The notes: a model not told the origin generated them from the sequence alone. Positions 1 through 5,796 are shown, numbered from the stretch's first letter. The stretch is DNA of 7,681 bases from Pseudolabrys sp. (GCA_026125925.1 JAHCKF010000157.1:1-7681); one strand, 5' to 3'. Translations and numbers: made by a program.

Positions 1-1034
1 TGACGCAGACCGCGGCGGCGCAGGCCGCCAATTATCCATTCTGCACCATCGAGCCGAATGTCGGCGAGATCGCGGTGCCGGATGAGCGGCTGGAAAAGCT
101 CGCGGCCATCGCCAAGTCGCAGCAGATCCTGCCGACGCGCATCACCTTCGTCGATATCGCCGGCCTCGTGCGCGGCGCCTCGAAGGGCGAAGGGCTCGGC
201 AACCAGTTCCTCGCCAATATCCGCGAGGTCGATGCCATCGTCCATGTCGTGCGCTGCTTTGAGGATGATGACATCACTCATGTCGAAGGCAAGATCGACC
301 CGATCGCCGACATCGACATCATCGAGACCGAATTGATGCTGGCCGATCTCGAAAGCCTCGAGAAGCGCGTCGATGCCCTGGAGAAGAAAGCCAAGGGCAA
401 TGATAAGGAAGCCAAGGAGGCGCTCGATCTGGTCAAGCGCTGCCTGGTGCCGCTGCGCGACGGCAAGCCGGCGCGCGTTGTCGAACGCAAGCCGGAAGAA
501 GAGAAGTTGTTCCATTCGCTCGGCCTGCTGACCTCGGCGCCGGTGCTTTATGCCTGCAACGTCGATGAAGGCCATGCGGCGACCGGCAACGAATTCTCCA
601 AGCGCGTCGAGGCGCGCGCCAAGGAGGAGGGCGCCGTCGCGGTGGTGATCTCGGCCAAAATCGAATCCGAGATCGCGACGCTGCCGGAGAGCGAGCGAGC
701 CGACTATCTCGAAGCCGTGGGCCTCAAGGAAACAGGTCTCGACCGCTTGGTGCAGGCCGGCTATCGCCTGCTGCATCTCGTCACTTATTTCACCGTCGGC
801 CCGAAGGAGACGCGCGCCTGGACCATTACCCAGGGCACCAAGGCGCCGGCGGCAGCGGGGGTCATCCATACCGATTTCGAGAAGGGTTTCATCCGCGCCG
901 AAACTATCGCCTATGACGACTACATCGCCGGCAACGGCGAGGCCGGCGCGCGGGAGGCCGGCAAGATGCGGCTCGAAGGCAAGGAATATGTCGTCGCCGA
1001 CGGCGACGTGATGCATTTCCGCTTTGCGAATTGA
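1..1034 (+). CDS. ychF: Ribosome-binding ATPase YchF (Obg-family P-loop NTPase), 5'-truncated by window edge
   Basis: YchF (OLA1 in eukaryotes) is a cytosolic ATPase of the TRAFAC/Obg class that binds ribosomes and is linked to translation and oxidative-stress responses. The open frame runs from base 3 and gives 343 residues; full-length members have about 363-365. The missing ~22 codons hold the start and the G1/P-loop, and the first visible residues ([21 protein letters not shown]) are the usual YchF sequence just after it. The G3 motif D-I-A-G lies at bases about 153-164 and is followed by the family's [17 protein letters not shown] stretch. The G4 position reads NVDE rather than NKxD, the change that makes this family prefer ATP over GTP. 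A G5-like SAKIE follows. The C-terminal TGS domain carries [13 protein letters not shown] and the conserved [10 protein letters not shown], and the stop is at 1032-1034. The frame is intact apart from the window edge. The upstream partner, commonly pth in other genomes, cannot be seen here. Confidence 0.97.
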   Translation, partial: TQTAAAQAANYPFCTIEPNVGEIAVPDERLEKLAAIAKSQQILPTRITFVDIAGLVRGASKGEGLGNQFLANIREVDAIVHVVRCFEDDDITHVEGKIDPIADIDIIETELMLADLESLEKRVDALEKKAKGNDKEAKEALDLVKRCLVPLRDGKPARVVERKPEEEKLFHSLGLLTSAPVLYACNVDEGHAATGNEFSKRVEARAKEEGAVAVVISAKIESEIATLPESERADYLEAVGLKETGLDRLVQAGYRLLHLVTYFTVGPKETRAWTITQGTKAPAAAGVIHTDFEKGFIRAETIAYDDYIAGNGEAGAREAGKMRLEGKEYVVADGDVMHFRFAN

Positions 1035-1039
1035 GTGAG

Positions 1040-1081
1040 GTCATTCCGGGTTCATGCGCTGCGCGCATGCCCCGGAATGAC
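1040..1081. repeat. Palindromic intergenic repeat / possible terminator hairpin after ychF
   Basis: Perfect 11-base arms GTCATTCCGGG (1040-1050) and CCCGGAATGAC (1071-1081) enclose a second perfect 7-base pair of arms, CATGCGC (1053-1059) and GCGCATG (1063-1069), around a TGC loop. The two stems are separated only by a TT/C internal loop. It begins 6 bases after the ychF stop. There is no T-run on either side, so it is not a textbook intrinsic terminator. As I recall, elements with these GTCATTCCGGG arms are dispersed between genes in Bradyrhizobium/Rhodopseudomonas-type genomes, so a REP-like repeat that may also stabilise or end the ychF transcript is the best reading. Only one copy is in this window, so the repetitive nature is inferred. 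Confidence 0.65.
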
Positions 1082-1124
1082 GAACTCATGAGACAAGCTT
1101 CGCCCTGATGGCTACATTGAACCC

Positions 1125-1589
1125 ATGACCGACAAGCTGCATTGGGAAGACTTCAAGCCGGGCGACACCGCGACCTATGGGCCGCGGCTGGTGACGCGTG
1201 AGGAGATCATCGCTTTCGCCGCCGAATTCGATCCGCAGCCGATGCATCTCGACGAGGCCGCCGGCGCGGAATCGCTGATGGGCGGGCTTGCCGCCTCGGG
1301 CTGGCACTCCTGCGCGCTGCTGATGCGCATGATCGCCGACGGCTTCGTTCTCAATTCGACATCGATGGGCAGCCCCGGCGTCGAGGAAGTGCGCTGGCTC
1401 CGGCCGCTGCGCCCCGGCACCAATCTCCGCGTCCGCACCACGGTGACGGAAACCCGCGCCTCGAAGAGCCGGCCCGACACCGGCTTCGTCAAGATGACCT
1501 TCGAGATGATCGACGACGCCGACACTCTGGTCACCACCATGGTCAGCACTCTGATGATGGGACGCCGGCATCCGGGAGGCGCGGCATGA
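1125..1589 (+). CDS. MaoC-type (R)-specific enoyl-CoA hydratase-like dehydratase, first of a pair
   Basis: A 154-residue single hot-dog-fold protein of the MaoC/hydratase-2 family. These act in the cytosol and hydrate or dehydrate 2-enoyl-thioesters (acyl-CoA or similar). The signature lies at residues 35-41: Asp36 and His41 sit in the D-x-x-P-x-H arrangement that supplies the catalytic Asp/His dyad, with Gln38 where many members have Asn. It is followed by the GLAASGWH segment (residues 54-61), typical of a sub-group found in alphaproteobacteria. The C-terminal half (RWLRPLRPGTNLRV, then alternating strands) is the usual beta-sheet of the fold. The length is normal for a one-domain member. 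No convincing Shine-Dalgarno precedes the ATG at 1125, but the homologous region starts within a few residues of it. The stop overlaps the next gene's start (ATGA), so the two are co-translated and may form a heterodimer. The substrate cannot be told from sequence. Confidence 0.9.
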   Translation: MTDKLHWEDFKPGDTATYGPRLVTREEIIAFAAEFDPQPMHLDEAAGAESLMGGLAASGWHSCALLMRMIADGFVLNSTSMGSPGVEEVRWLRPLRPGTNLRVRTTVTETRASKSRPDTGFVKMTFEMIDDADTLVTTMVSTLMMGRRHPGGAA

Positions 1590-2077
1590 CGTTCTTCGAC
1601 GACCTGCATGTCGGCGACATCATGATGACCGGCCGCCAGACTTTCACGGCCGAACTTATCAAGTCCTTCGCGCGGCGCTTCGATCCGCAGCGTTTTCACA
1701 TGGACGAGGAAGAGGCCGCGCGCTCGCATTTCGGCGCGCTGTGCGCCTCGGGCTGGCATACGGCTGCCGCGTGGATGCGCCTCATGGTCGATTATCGCCG
1801 CGCCGAAGACGAAGCGGCTCTTGCGCGCGGCGAGGCGGTGCCGGTCACCGGTCCGGCGTTCGGCTTTCGTGATCTCAAATGGCTGAAGCCGGTCTATGCC
1901 GGCGATACGATCGACTACAAGACCGAGATCACGGCGTTGCGGCCGTCCAACAAGCGCCCGCGCTTCGGTCTGATGTCGACGCTGACGACGGGCGTCAACC
2001 AGCACGGGGCGCCGGTGATTTCATTCGAAAGCACGACCTTCGTCGAGCGGCGGCCCGCGAAAGCTACGGCGCCCTGA
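1586..2077 (+). CDS. MaoC-type dehydratase, second of a translationally coupled pair
   Basis: A 163-residue MaoC-family protein, paralogous to the gene just upstream. The catalytic dyad is present as Asp33 and His38 in FDPQRFH, followed by the same A-S-G-W-H motif (residues 54-58). The remainder (FRDLKWLKPVYAGDTI, residues about 94-109) is the normal central strand region. The start ATG overlaps the upstream stop in an ATGA, with a good Shine-Dalgarno GGGAGG at 1574-1579, six bases before it, so translation is probably coupled. Both partners keep the Asp/His dyad. That differs from HadAB-type heterodimers, where only one subunit is catalytic; two active sites or two separate homodimers are possible. 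The 3' end overlaps a convergent minus-strand gene by 14 bases. The product assignment is firm; pathway and substrate are not visible. Confidence 0.9.
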   Translation: MTFFDDLHVGDIMMTGRQTFTAELIKSFARRFDPQRFHMDEEEAARSHFGALCASGWHTAAAWMRLMVDYRRAEDEAALARGEAVPVTGPAFGFRDLKWLKPVYAGDTIDYKTEITALRPSNKRPRFGLMSTLTTGVNQHGAPVISFESTTFVERRPAKATAP

Positions 2078-2447
2078 TGCCGGCCTGTTTGATGATCGCG
2101 GCCGGCAGCACGTCGAGATAAGGGCCGAGTAGGAAGGCCTCGCCCGAGCCACGGCCGTATAACTTGTCGTGAGCCTCGATCATGGCGCGGACCGGCGCGG
2201 CGCAGGCCGGGATCGAGTCGATGATCAGGTCGTTGATCTCGGCCGGCCGGGCACGGCCGTAGCGCGGATCGGCAAACGCCCGGTGCACGATGCAAGTCGT
2301 GGCGCGGTTAACCAGCGGCAGCAGCGCCGTCTCTTTCTTGCGAATGGAGACGTCGGGAGAGGCCAACGGCGCCGCCATGTAGGCGGTGCGGCTTTCCAGC
2401 GAGACGTTCAACACAAGCGACAAACCCACCAGGGATTCGACGATCAT
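2064..2447 (-). CDS. Uncharacterised small protein, probably exported; start uncertain
   Basis: I do not recognise a named family. From the ATG at 2445-2447 the product is 127 residues. The N-terminus contains a hydrophobic stretch (LVGLSLVLNVSL) that could be a weak signal peptide or short membrane segment ending near TAYMA. The mature part is orderly: two Cys (in RATTCIVHR and SIPACAAP) spaced as if for one disulfide, a conserved-looking DPRYGRARPAEINDLIIDSIP segment, then HDKLYGRGSGEAFLLGPYLDVLPAA. It resembles periplasmic hypothetical proteins of Rhizobiales. The frame stays open upstream to a GTG at 2696, with another ATG at 2510. The upstream stretch is lower in GC and looks intergenic, and no start has a strong Shine-Dalgarno (only GGGA before 2447). 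I chose 2447 for that reason. The stop overlaps the convergent MaoC gene by 14 bases. That the C-terminal ~95 residues are coding is much surer than the start. Confidence 0.6.
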   Translation of the reverse strand: MIVESLVGLSLVLNVSLESRTAYMAAPLASPDVSIRKKETALLPLVNRATTCIVHRAFADPRYGRARPAEINDLIIDSIPACAAPVRAMIEAHDKLYGRGSGEAFLLGPYLDVLPAAIIKQAGIRAP

Positions 2448-2622
2448 CGTGATCAGGTCCCGCGAATCGAATGCGTCTAATTTGGTATCGCAGCGCTGGC
2501 TGCTTCGCATCTGAAACTTGTTCGCGAAACGAGGCTGAACGCCAGGCAGCGAGCCAAGCGATTCAAATGACTCATACTTTCCGAATAAATAATTTTGCGC
2601 GGATTGACGGAATCCGTGATGA

Positions 2623-2646
2623 AACGTGAACAAAGGACCGTGTTCC
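2623..2646 (-). promoter_or_regulatory. Weak candidate EcfG-type promoter facing the minus-strand gene
   Basis: Read on the minus strand, GGAAC (2646-2642) is followed after 15 bases by CGTT (2626-2623). The accepted spacing for EcfG/RpoE2 promoters is 16-17 before CGTT, so this site is one base short. It is the mirror image of the good plus-strand site at 2662, and together they form the inverted repeat GTTCCGC...GCGGAAC. If used, it would drive the gene ending at 2064 with a leader of about 170 bases. Confidence 0.25.
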
Positions 2647-2661
2647 GCTGCCGGCGGCGGC

Positions 2662-2687
2662 GGAACGCTTCCCGATGCGAAAGCGTT
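2662..2687 (+). promoter_or_regulatory. EcfG/RpoE2-type general stress promoter (GGAAC-N17-CGTT)
   Basis: GGAAC at 2662-2666 and CGTT at 2684-2687 are separated by 17 bases, an exact match to the -35/-10 pattern of the alphaproteobacterial general stress sigma factor. The start codon of the DUF1236 gene lies 42 bases downstream, a sensible leader length with a good Shine-Dalgarno inside it. The element also lies within an 8-base inverted repeat, GAACGCTT (2663-2670) and AAGCGTTC (2681-2688). This follows partly from the promoter's own GAAC...GTT symmetry. Confidence 0.72.
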
Positions 2688-2729
2688 CTTGGTCACAGCG
2701 TTTTCTGAACTTGACCAAGGAGAGTCACC

Positions 2730-3134
2730 ATGACGCGTACGATGATGCTGCGCGGCCGCACCGCGGCTGCGGCCACTGTGCTCCTGCTGGCCGGCGGCCT
2801 CGCGGCCTCGGCGCAGACCACGATCATTACCACTCAGCCGCAGACGACCGGGACAGTCGTGGCGACGCCGGCGCCGCAGCAGTTCGAACTCACGCCGGTC
2901 CAGCGGCAGACCGTCTACCGCACCATCATCCGCGAGCGGTCAGCGCCGGCGCAGGCAACGGTTGAATATCGTGTCGGTACGCGGGTCCCCGAGGCGACCC
3001 ATCTTTACGCCGTGCCGCAGGAAGTCGCGGTCGAAGTGCCGGCCGTCCGCAGCTACAAATACATGGTGGTGAACAACCGCGTCCTGCTGGTTGATCCGGC
3101 GACCAGCCAGGTGGTTGCCGAACTCTCGAACTGA
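2730..3134 (+). CDS. DUF1236-family secreted protein
   Basis: A 134-residue exported protein. The signal peptide has a basic start (R3, R8, R10), a hydrophobic core (about residues 12-25) and likely cleavage at ASA28|Q29. A Thr/Gln/Pro-rich linker runs to about residue 50. The C-terminal part (about 79-134) shows the DUF1236 pattern: VEYRVGTRVPEATHLYAVP, then paired Val/Glu-Pro strands, then YKYMVVNNRVLLVDPATSQVV. DUF1236 proteins are small envelope proteins common in Rhizobiales; their biochemical role is unknown. One copy of the domain is present, whereas some relatives carry several. The start is fixed by AAGGAGA (2717-2723), six bases before the ATG. An EcfG-type promoter lies just upstream and a strong terminator just downstream, so this is probably a single-gene, stress-induced unit. 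Confidence 0.9.
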   Translation: MTRTMMLRGRTAAAATVLLLAGGLAASAQTTIITTQPQTTGTVVATPAPQQFELTPVQRQTVYRTIIRERSAPAQATVEYRVGTRVPEATHLYAVPQEVAVEVPAVRSYKYMVVNNRVLLVDPATSQVVAELSN

Positions 3135-3154
3135 GCACCCACAAAATAAATGAG

Positions 3155-3182
3155 AAGCCCGGCGCATGGCGCCGGGCTTTTC
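3155..3182 (+). terminator. Intrinsic terminator of the DUF1236 gene
   Basis: A perfect 11-base stem, AAGCCCGGCGC (3155-3165) with GCGCCGGGCTT (3169-3179), closes an ATG loop and runs into TTTT (3178-3181). It lies 20 bases after the DUF1236 stop codon. The stem also begins with AA and ends with TTTT, so weak activity on the minus strand is possible. Confidence 0.88.
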
Positions 3183-3260
3183 GTTGTGCTGGCGGGCGGT
3201 CACGGGCGCTGGATTTCCGGCGCTGTCGGCGCCATAGTAGGCGACAGGGAGTTTGTCGCT

Positions 3261-3533
3261 ATGTCCATGATCAACTATCGGGCGCCCTCAGAGTTGTTTC
3301 CCAGCCGCAGCCGCAAGTCCCGCCGCCCGATCGGTTACAAGCGCTTCCCGACCGCCGCCGAGGCCATCCGCTTTGCCATCGAAGAACTGCCGCCGGAGCT
3401 CCTGCTCGGCGCCTATCTCGAGGTCGAGGAAAAGCGGTTCGACGGCAACGGCATCCGCCAGCTCTACGAGAGCAGCGACTATCCGCTGCCCCGCAAGTCC
3501 GGCAAGGCGGGTAAGGCCATAGCCGCCAACTGA
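3261..3533 (+). CDS. Conserved small cytosolic protein of unknown function (90 aa)
   Basis: No named family is recognised, but the style matches short proteins conserved across Rhizobiales. There is no signal peptide or membrane segment. Residues 15-28 are strongly basic ([14 protein letters not shown]). Next comes a helical stretch, [25 protein letters not shown] (about 31-55), then an acidic/basic segment [21 protein letters not shown] and a Lys/Ala tail. The [13 protein letters not shown] pattern resembles the start of short helical proteins that bind nucleic acid or another protein, but this is only an impression. The start at 3261 is chosen because AGGGAG (3246-3251) sits nine bases upstream. 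The open frame extends further back to 3150, but that part overlaps the preceding terminator and reads as non-coding. An in-frame ATG at 3267 is an alternative. No EcfG-type element was found upstream. Confidence 0.8.
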   Translation: MSMINYRAPSELFPSRSRKSRRPIGYKRFPTAAEAIRFAIEELPPELLLGAYLEVEEKRFDGNGIRQLYESSDYPLPRKSGKAGKAIAAN

Positions 3534-3589
3534 CGGTTGCCCACCGGCCACAGCTTTGCGATTTCCCACGACCATCCGCGCGCAGCCAT

Positions 3590-3614
3590 GGAACTGCCAT
3601 TGTTCGGCCGCGTT
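3590..3614 (+). promoter_or_regulatory. EcfG/RpoE2-type general stress promoter (GGAAC-N16-CGTT)
   Basis: GGAAC at 3590-3594 and CGTT at 3611-3614 are separated by exactly 16 bases, within the consensus spacing. The GTG start of the 57-residue membrane protein lies 60 bases downstream, and the site is 56 bases past the stop of the upstream gene. The match supports that short gene being real. Confidence 0.7.
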
Positions 3615-3674
3615 TACCCGGCGATAACTCGCGCCCGCGATTGATACCGGGACAACCCATCAGGAGAGACGGCC

Positions 3675-3848
3675 GTGGCCGATCGGAATGCACTATCGAA
3701 AATCGGCCTGCTGTTCATGGCGACGACCCTGCTGGTCATGATGACCGGGGCGGTGGTGGTTGCCGACCACCTGTCGGGACGACTGATGCTGGACGATCAG
3801 ATGGCGGCGGGCGCGGCGCCGGTCGACGCGCACTCGAACGCCCATTGA
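3675..3848 (+). CDS. Small single-pass membrane protein (57 aa, GTG start)
   Basis: The frame opens with GTG at 3675-3677, eight bases after AGGAG (3662-3666), and closes with TGA at 3846-3848. The product begins with a short polar stretch containing R4 and K9. It then has one hydrophobic helix of about 20 residues (10-30: IGLLFMATTLLVMMTGAVVV) and a soluble tail of about 27 residues (from DHLSGRLMLDD to HSNAH). By the positive-inside rule the N-terminus is cytoplasmic and the tail periplasmic. The function is unknown. An EcfG-type promoter at 3590-3614 suggests induction in the general stress response. Support for it being a gene: a Shine-Dalgarno at the right distance, a coherent membrane-helix design and a promoter in register. 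Against: it is short and starts with GTG. The hydrophobic segment could also be an uncleaved signal anchor. Confidence 0.72.
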   Translation: MADRNALSKIGLLFMATTLLVMMTGAVVVADHLSGRLMLDDQMAAGAAPVDAHSNAH

Positions 3849-3886
3849 TCCCAAGGCTCGCCCGCGGGGCGCGCCATCTCGACCTG

Positions 3887-3920
3887 AAAAAGAGACCCCG
3901 CAAGTGGCGGGGTCAGTTGT
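3887..3920. terminator. Candidate intrinsic terminator, stronger on the minus strand
   Basis: An 8-base stem, GACCCCGC (3894-3901) with GCGGGGTC (3907-3914), closes a 5-base loop. On the minus strand it is followed by TC and five T's (complement of 3887-3891), a good U-tract. On the plus strand it is followed by the weaker AGTTGTT. It sits 45 bases after the stop of the 57-residue membrane protein and could serve that gene, but the better fit is the end of a minus-strand transcript coming from the right. Confidence 0.6.
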
Positions 3921-4119
3921 TGGGAGGAGCGTCCAAAACGGACCCCATCCTCCGCATTGGCGCGGCAGGACTGCCGCCAGCGAATTCAACAATGCTACAG
4001 CCGCTGGTGACGAATCAGCCAGTTCTGAACCGTTGCACGTTATCGCAGCAGCGGACGCTTTGGGGCACGTTTGTCGGCCTGGGGCCGAAATCCACAACCT
4101 GTAGGCGGTAATGCGGTGC

Positions 4120-4152
4120 GTGCTGCCATCGCTCATATGGCCATGGCAGCAC
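4120..4152. repeat. Inverted repeat just past the minus-strand 159-aa gene
   Basis: Perfect 10-base arms GTGCTGCCAT (4120-4129) and ATGGCAGCAC (4143-4152) are separated by 13 bases. The arms begin 11 bases beyond the stop codon of the minus-strand gene ending at 4164. There is no U-tract after it on either strand, so it may be a 3'-end stabilising hairpin, a Rho-type end or a protein-binding site rather than an intrinsic terminator. Confidence 0.55.
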
Positions 4153-4163
4153 CGTCCATCGCC

Positions 4164-4643
4164 TTAAACGGCGGGCCGCGGCGGGTTTTGCGGGCTCTGC
4201 TGGGTTTGCGGCCGCGCCGGCTCGCCCTTCCACTGCTTGAGGCTGTCGCCGATGACCGACATGGCCGTCATCGCCGCGTGGCTGAGGCTGGCGTAGCCGG
4301 CGACTTCGCGGGTGACGCGATCGCCTTCCTGACGCAGCATGTCGCGCACGCTCTGCAGATCGAGAATGACGCGGTCGATCTCGTCCATCGACTGGCTCGA
4401 CACGCGGCGGATCAGGGCGCTCAGGTTTTCCGCCACGGCCACATCGTTGATGTCGGCTTCGCCTTTAGGACGGCGCGCGACGTCGCGGCGGACGAACTCA
4501 CGGATCTCGCCTTCAAACGCATTCGCGGCTGCCTGATCGATTTCGCCGAGACGCTCCGGCGCACGCGGGGCAAAGCGTTCCGGCCCGGTTTTATCGGCTG
4601 GCTGCTTATCCGCACCGGTACGTTCGGGTCTGATGACCGTCAT
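4164..4643 (-). CDS. Uncharacterised helical protein (159 aa)
   Basis: No family recognised. The first ~35 residues are charged and probably disordered (MTVIRPERTGADKQPADKTG onward). Residues about 40-60 form a charged helix rich in Arg. Residues about 70-113 look like a long amphipathic helix with heptad-like hydrophobic spacing (NLSALIRRVSSQSMDEIDRV, then ILDLQSVRDMLRQEGDRV). Residues 114-138 are an Ala/Ser/Met-rich helix ending in SLKQW. The last 20 residues are Pro/Gln-rich. There is no signal peptide or membrane helix, so a cytosolic coiled-coil or adaptor-like protein is the likeliest reading. The start at 4643 is chosen because AGGAG lies seven bases upstream on the minus strand; the frame stays open back to 4760 but would run into the neighbour's terminator hairpin. 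No EcfG element was found. It has its own unit, as a hairpin separates it from the upstream gene. Confidence 0.78.
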   Translation of the reverse strand: MTVIRPERTGADKQPADKTGPERFAPRAPERLGEIDQAAANAFEGEIREFVRRDVARRPKGEADINDVAVAENLSALIRRVSSQSMDEIDRVILDLQSVRDMLRQEGDRVTREVAGYASLSHAAMTAMSVIGDSLKQWKGEPARPQTQQSPQNPPRPAV

Positions 4644-4738
4644 GATCGACTCCTGGTTCACACGCAACGCTGCGCTTGAGGGGTTTAGGTAATGCAATTG
4701 CCGCATGCGAAGAGGGCAACGGTGGGGCAAACGCGAGG

Positions 4739-4765
4739 CGGCATTGCGGCCGTACCGCAATGCCG
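4739..4765 (-). terminator. Probable terminator hairpin of the outer-membrane-like protein gene
   Basis: A perfect 11-base stem, CGGCATTGCGG (4739-4749) with CCGCAATGCCG (4755-4765), has a 5-base loop. It begins 11 bases past the stop codon of the minus-strand gene (TAG at 4779-4777). The tail on the minus strand has only a short T-run (GCGTTTG) several bases past the stem, so termination may be incomplete. The position is right for a terminator. Confidence 0.6.
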
Positions 4766-4776
4766 GTCTGATATTG

Positions 4777-5796
4777 CTACCAATTGAATTTAAACCGTGC
4801 GTTTACGGATTTGTTCTCGCCGACCTGGCCGACATCGCTGATCGACGTCGAAACCTGCAGCGGTCCGTAAACCTGTTGTTCCGCGCTCAATGTGTTGTGG
4901 GTGACAGTATCGGCGCTGCTCGACGTGATGCCGGCGGCAAAGCTGGTTCCGGTCGATCCGATCTTGAAACGCGCGCTGTTTTCCTGGCCCCAGATTCGTG
5001 ACCCGGTCGACGCCGCGTCGTTAACGGGCACAGTCATCATCGGAATGTCGAACGAGGTCGTGCCCGCGCCGAAAGTCTCGGTTAGCGAAGTCCGGCTTTG
5101 CAGCGTCAACGACACGACGCTGCCGATCGGCACGGAATGCTTGAACGTCGTCGCCAGAAGGCCCTGATCGCTGCCCGCATTGACACGCGCATCGACGGTG
5201 GCGAGCGAAGGCAATGCAAAAGTGGCCCAAGCCGCATCGGCGGTACGGCCGTTGCGTTGCACGCGCAACGGATTCTCGGCATTGGAGCTCGCCACCTGAT
5301 CGGCGGAGACACCGAGATCGGCGCCAACCTTGGCGCTCCATTGTCCCGTCGGCGGCGCGATGGGTTGATCAAACACAACGGTATTGGCGCCGTTACGCTT
5401 CACGTCAAAGCCGCGGGCCTGGCTCCTCAGACGCAGCAGCTGTGGAGCCGATGATTTGCCGCCGAGTTCGAGCGGCGCCACCACCAGAGCCTCGTTGAGC
5501 TTTTGACGCTCCTCCTCGGTCAGCGGCTTTGCCGGCGTGTCGCCATCGAGACCGGCCATCGGCTGAGGCTGCGCCTCGGATGAAGGCTGCGAGGCATCGC
5601 TCTCGGAGGCTGCCGCCGTGTCATCATGCAGAAACGACCAGGCGGAGGGCGCGACCGGTTCGTACCACTCGTCCGGCGCGACATTGGCGGCCGGAGGAAC
5701 AACGTTGTTGGGTTCCGCTCGGGCGGGTGTCGCTAGTACGGCGCAAAAAAGGGCGACGACTGTCACCGGGCCAACCGGGCTCGTTGAGAGACGCAT
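4777..5796 (-). CDS. Exported beta-rich protein, probably outer-membrane barrel-like (339 aa)
   Basis: The first 27 residues form a signal peptide: R2, a hydrophobic core VTVVALFCAVLAT, and cleavage at ARA27|E28. Residues 28 to about 90 are a Pro/Ala/Ser/Asp-rich linker. A short charged helix, LTEEERQKLNEALVV, follows. From about 150 the sequence alternates as beta-strands with turns rich in Gly, Asn, Ser and Thr. It closes with SVNARFKFNW: alternating residues ending in a C-terminal aromatic (Trp339), the pattern recognised by the BAM complex in outer-membrane barrels. I do not recognise a named family. A secreted or periplasmic beta-protein is the alternative, as about 190 residues would allow only a small barrel. 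The ATG at 5796 has only a weak AGGGA about 12 bases upstream. The gene is divergent from the four-Cys protein gene and shares a 170-base intergenic region with it. Confidence 0.82.
   Translation of the reverse strand: MRLSTSPVGPVTVVALFCAVLATPARAEPNNVVPPAANVAPDEWYEPVAPSAWSFLHDDTAAASESDASQPSSEAQPQPMAGLDGDTPAKPLTEEERQKLNEALVVAPLELGGKSSAPQLLRLRSQARGFDVKRNGANTVVFDQPIAPPTGQWSAKVGADLGVSADQVASSNAENPLRVQRNGRTADAAWATFALPSLATVDARVNAGSDQGLLATTFKHSVPIGSVVSLTLQSRTSLTETFGAGTTSFDIPMMTVPVNDAASTGSRIWGQENSARFKIGSTGTSFAAGITSSSADTVTHNTLSAEQQVYGPLQVSTSISDVGQVGENKSVNARFKFNW

Larger units (their letters stand above)
3849..4163. other. Gene-free intergenic stretch rich in hairpins
   Basis: No frame here has coding character or a Shine-Dalgarno-linked start; the open frames that cross it look like chance. 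It contains several consecutive self-complementary segments. One at 3923-3953 has GGAGGA pairing with TCCTCC, and inside it GTCC with GGAC around AAAAC. A second, near 3961-3976, has GCGGCAG next to CTGCCGC. A third, at 4074-4088, has TCGGCC, TGG, GGCCGA. Two more, at 3894-3914 and 4120-4152, are listed separately. The stretch could be the long 3' untranslated region of the minus-strand gene ending at 4164, or a structured small RNA. I cannot match it to a known RNA family. Confidence 0.5.

Noticed and set aside
1175..2005. 276-residue minus-strand open frame across the MaoC pair
   Set aside because: It lies antisense to two genes with recognisable catalytic motifs and has shadow composition rich in Arg, His and Ala.
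3150..3260. Longer N-terminus for the 90-aa protein
   Set aside because: The extension would start inside the terminator hairpin, while a clear Shine-Dalgarno marks the start at 3261.
3693..4136. 147-residue minus-strand open frame over the gene-free stretch and the 57-aa gene
   Set aside because: It has no Shine-Dalgarno, its composition is unlike its neighbours, and it runs antisense through the better supported small membrane protein gene and a terminator hairpin.
4071..4679. 202-residue plus-strand open frame opposite the 159-aa gene
   Set aside because: It is a shadow of the minus-strand gene: the His/Arg/Asp-rich composition is typical of antisense translation in high-GC DNA, and the minus strand has a proper ribosome site.
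5695..5716. GGAAC...GTTCC inverted repeat near the start of the minus-strand exported protein gene
   Set aside because: It lies inside the coding sequence, and neither half has a CGTT at proper spacing. The symmetry is likely accidental.
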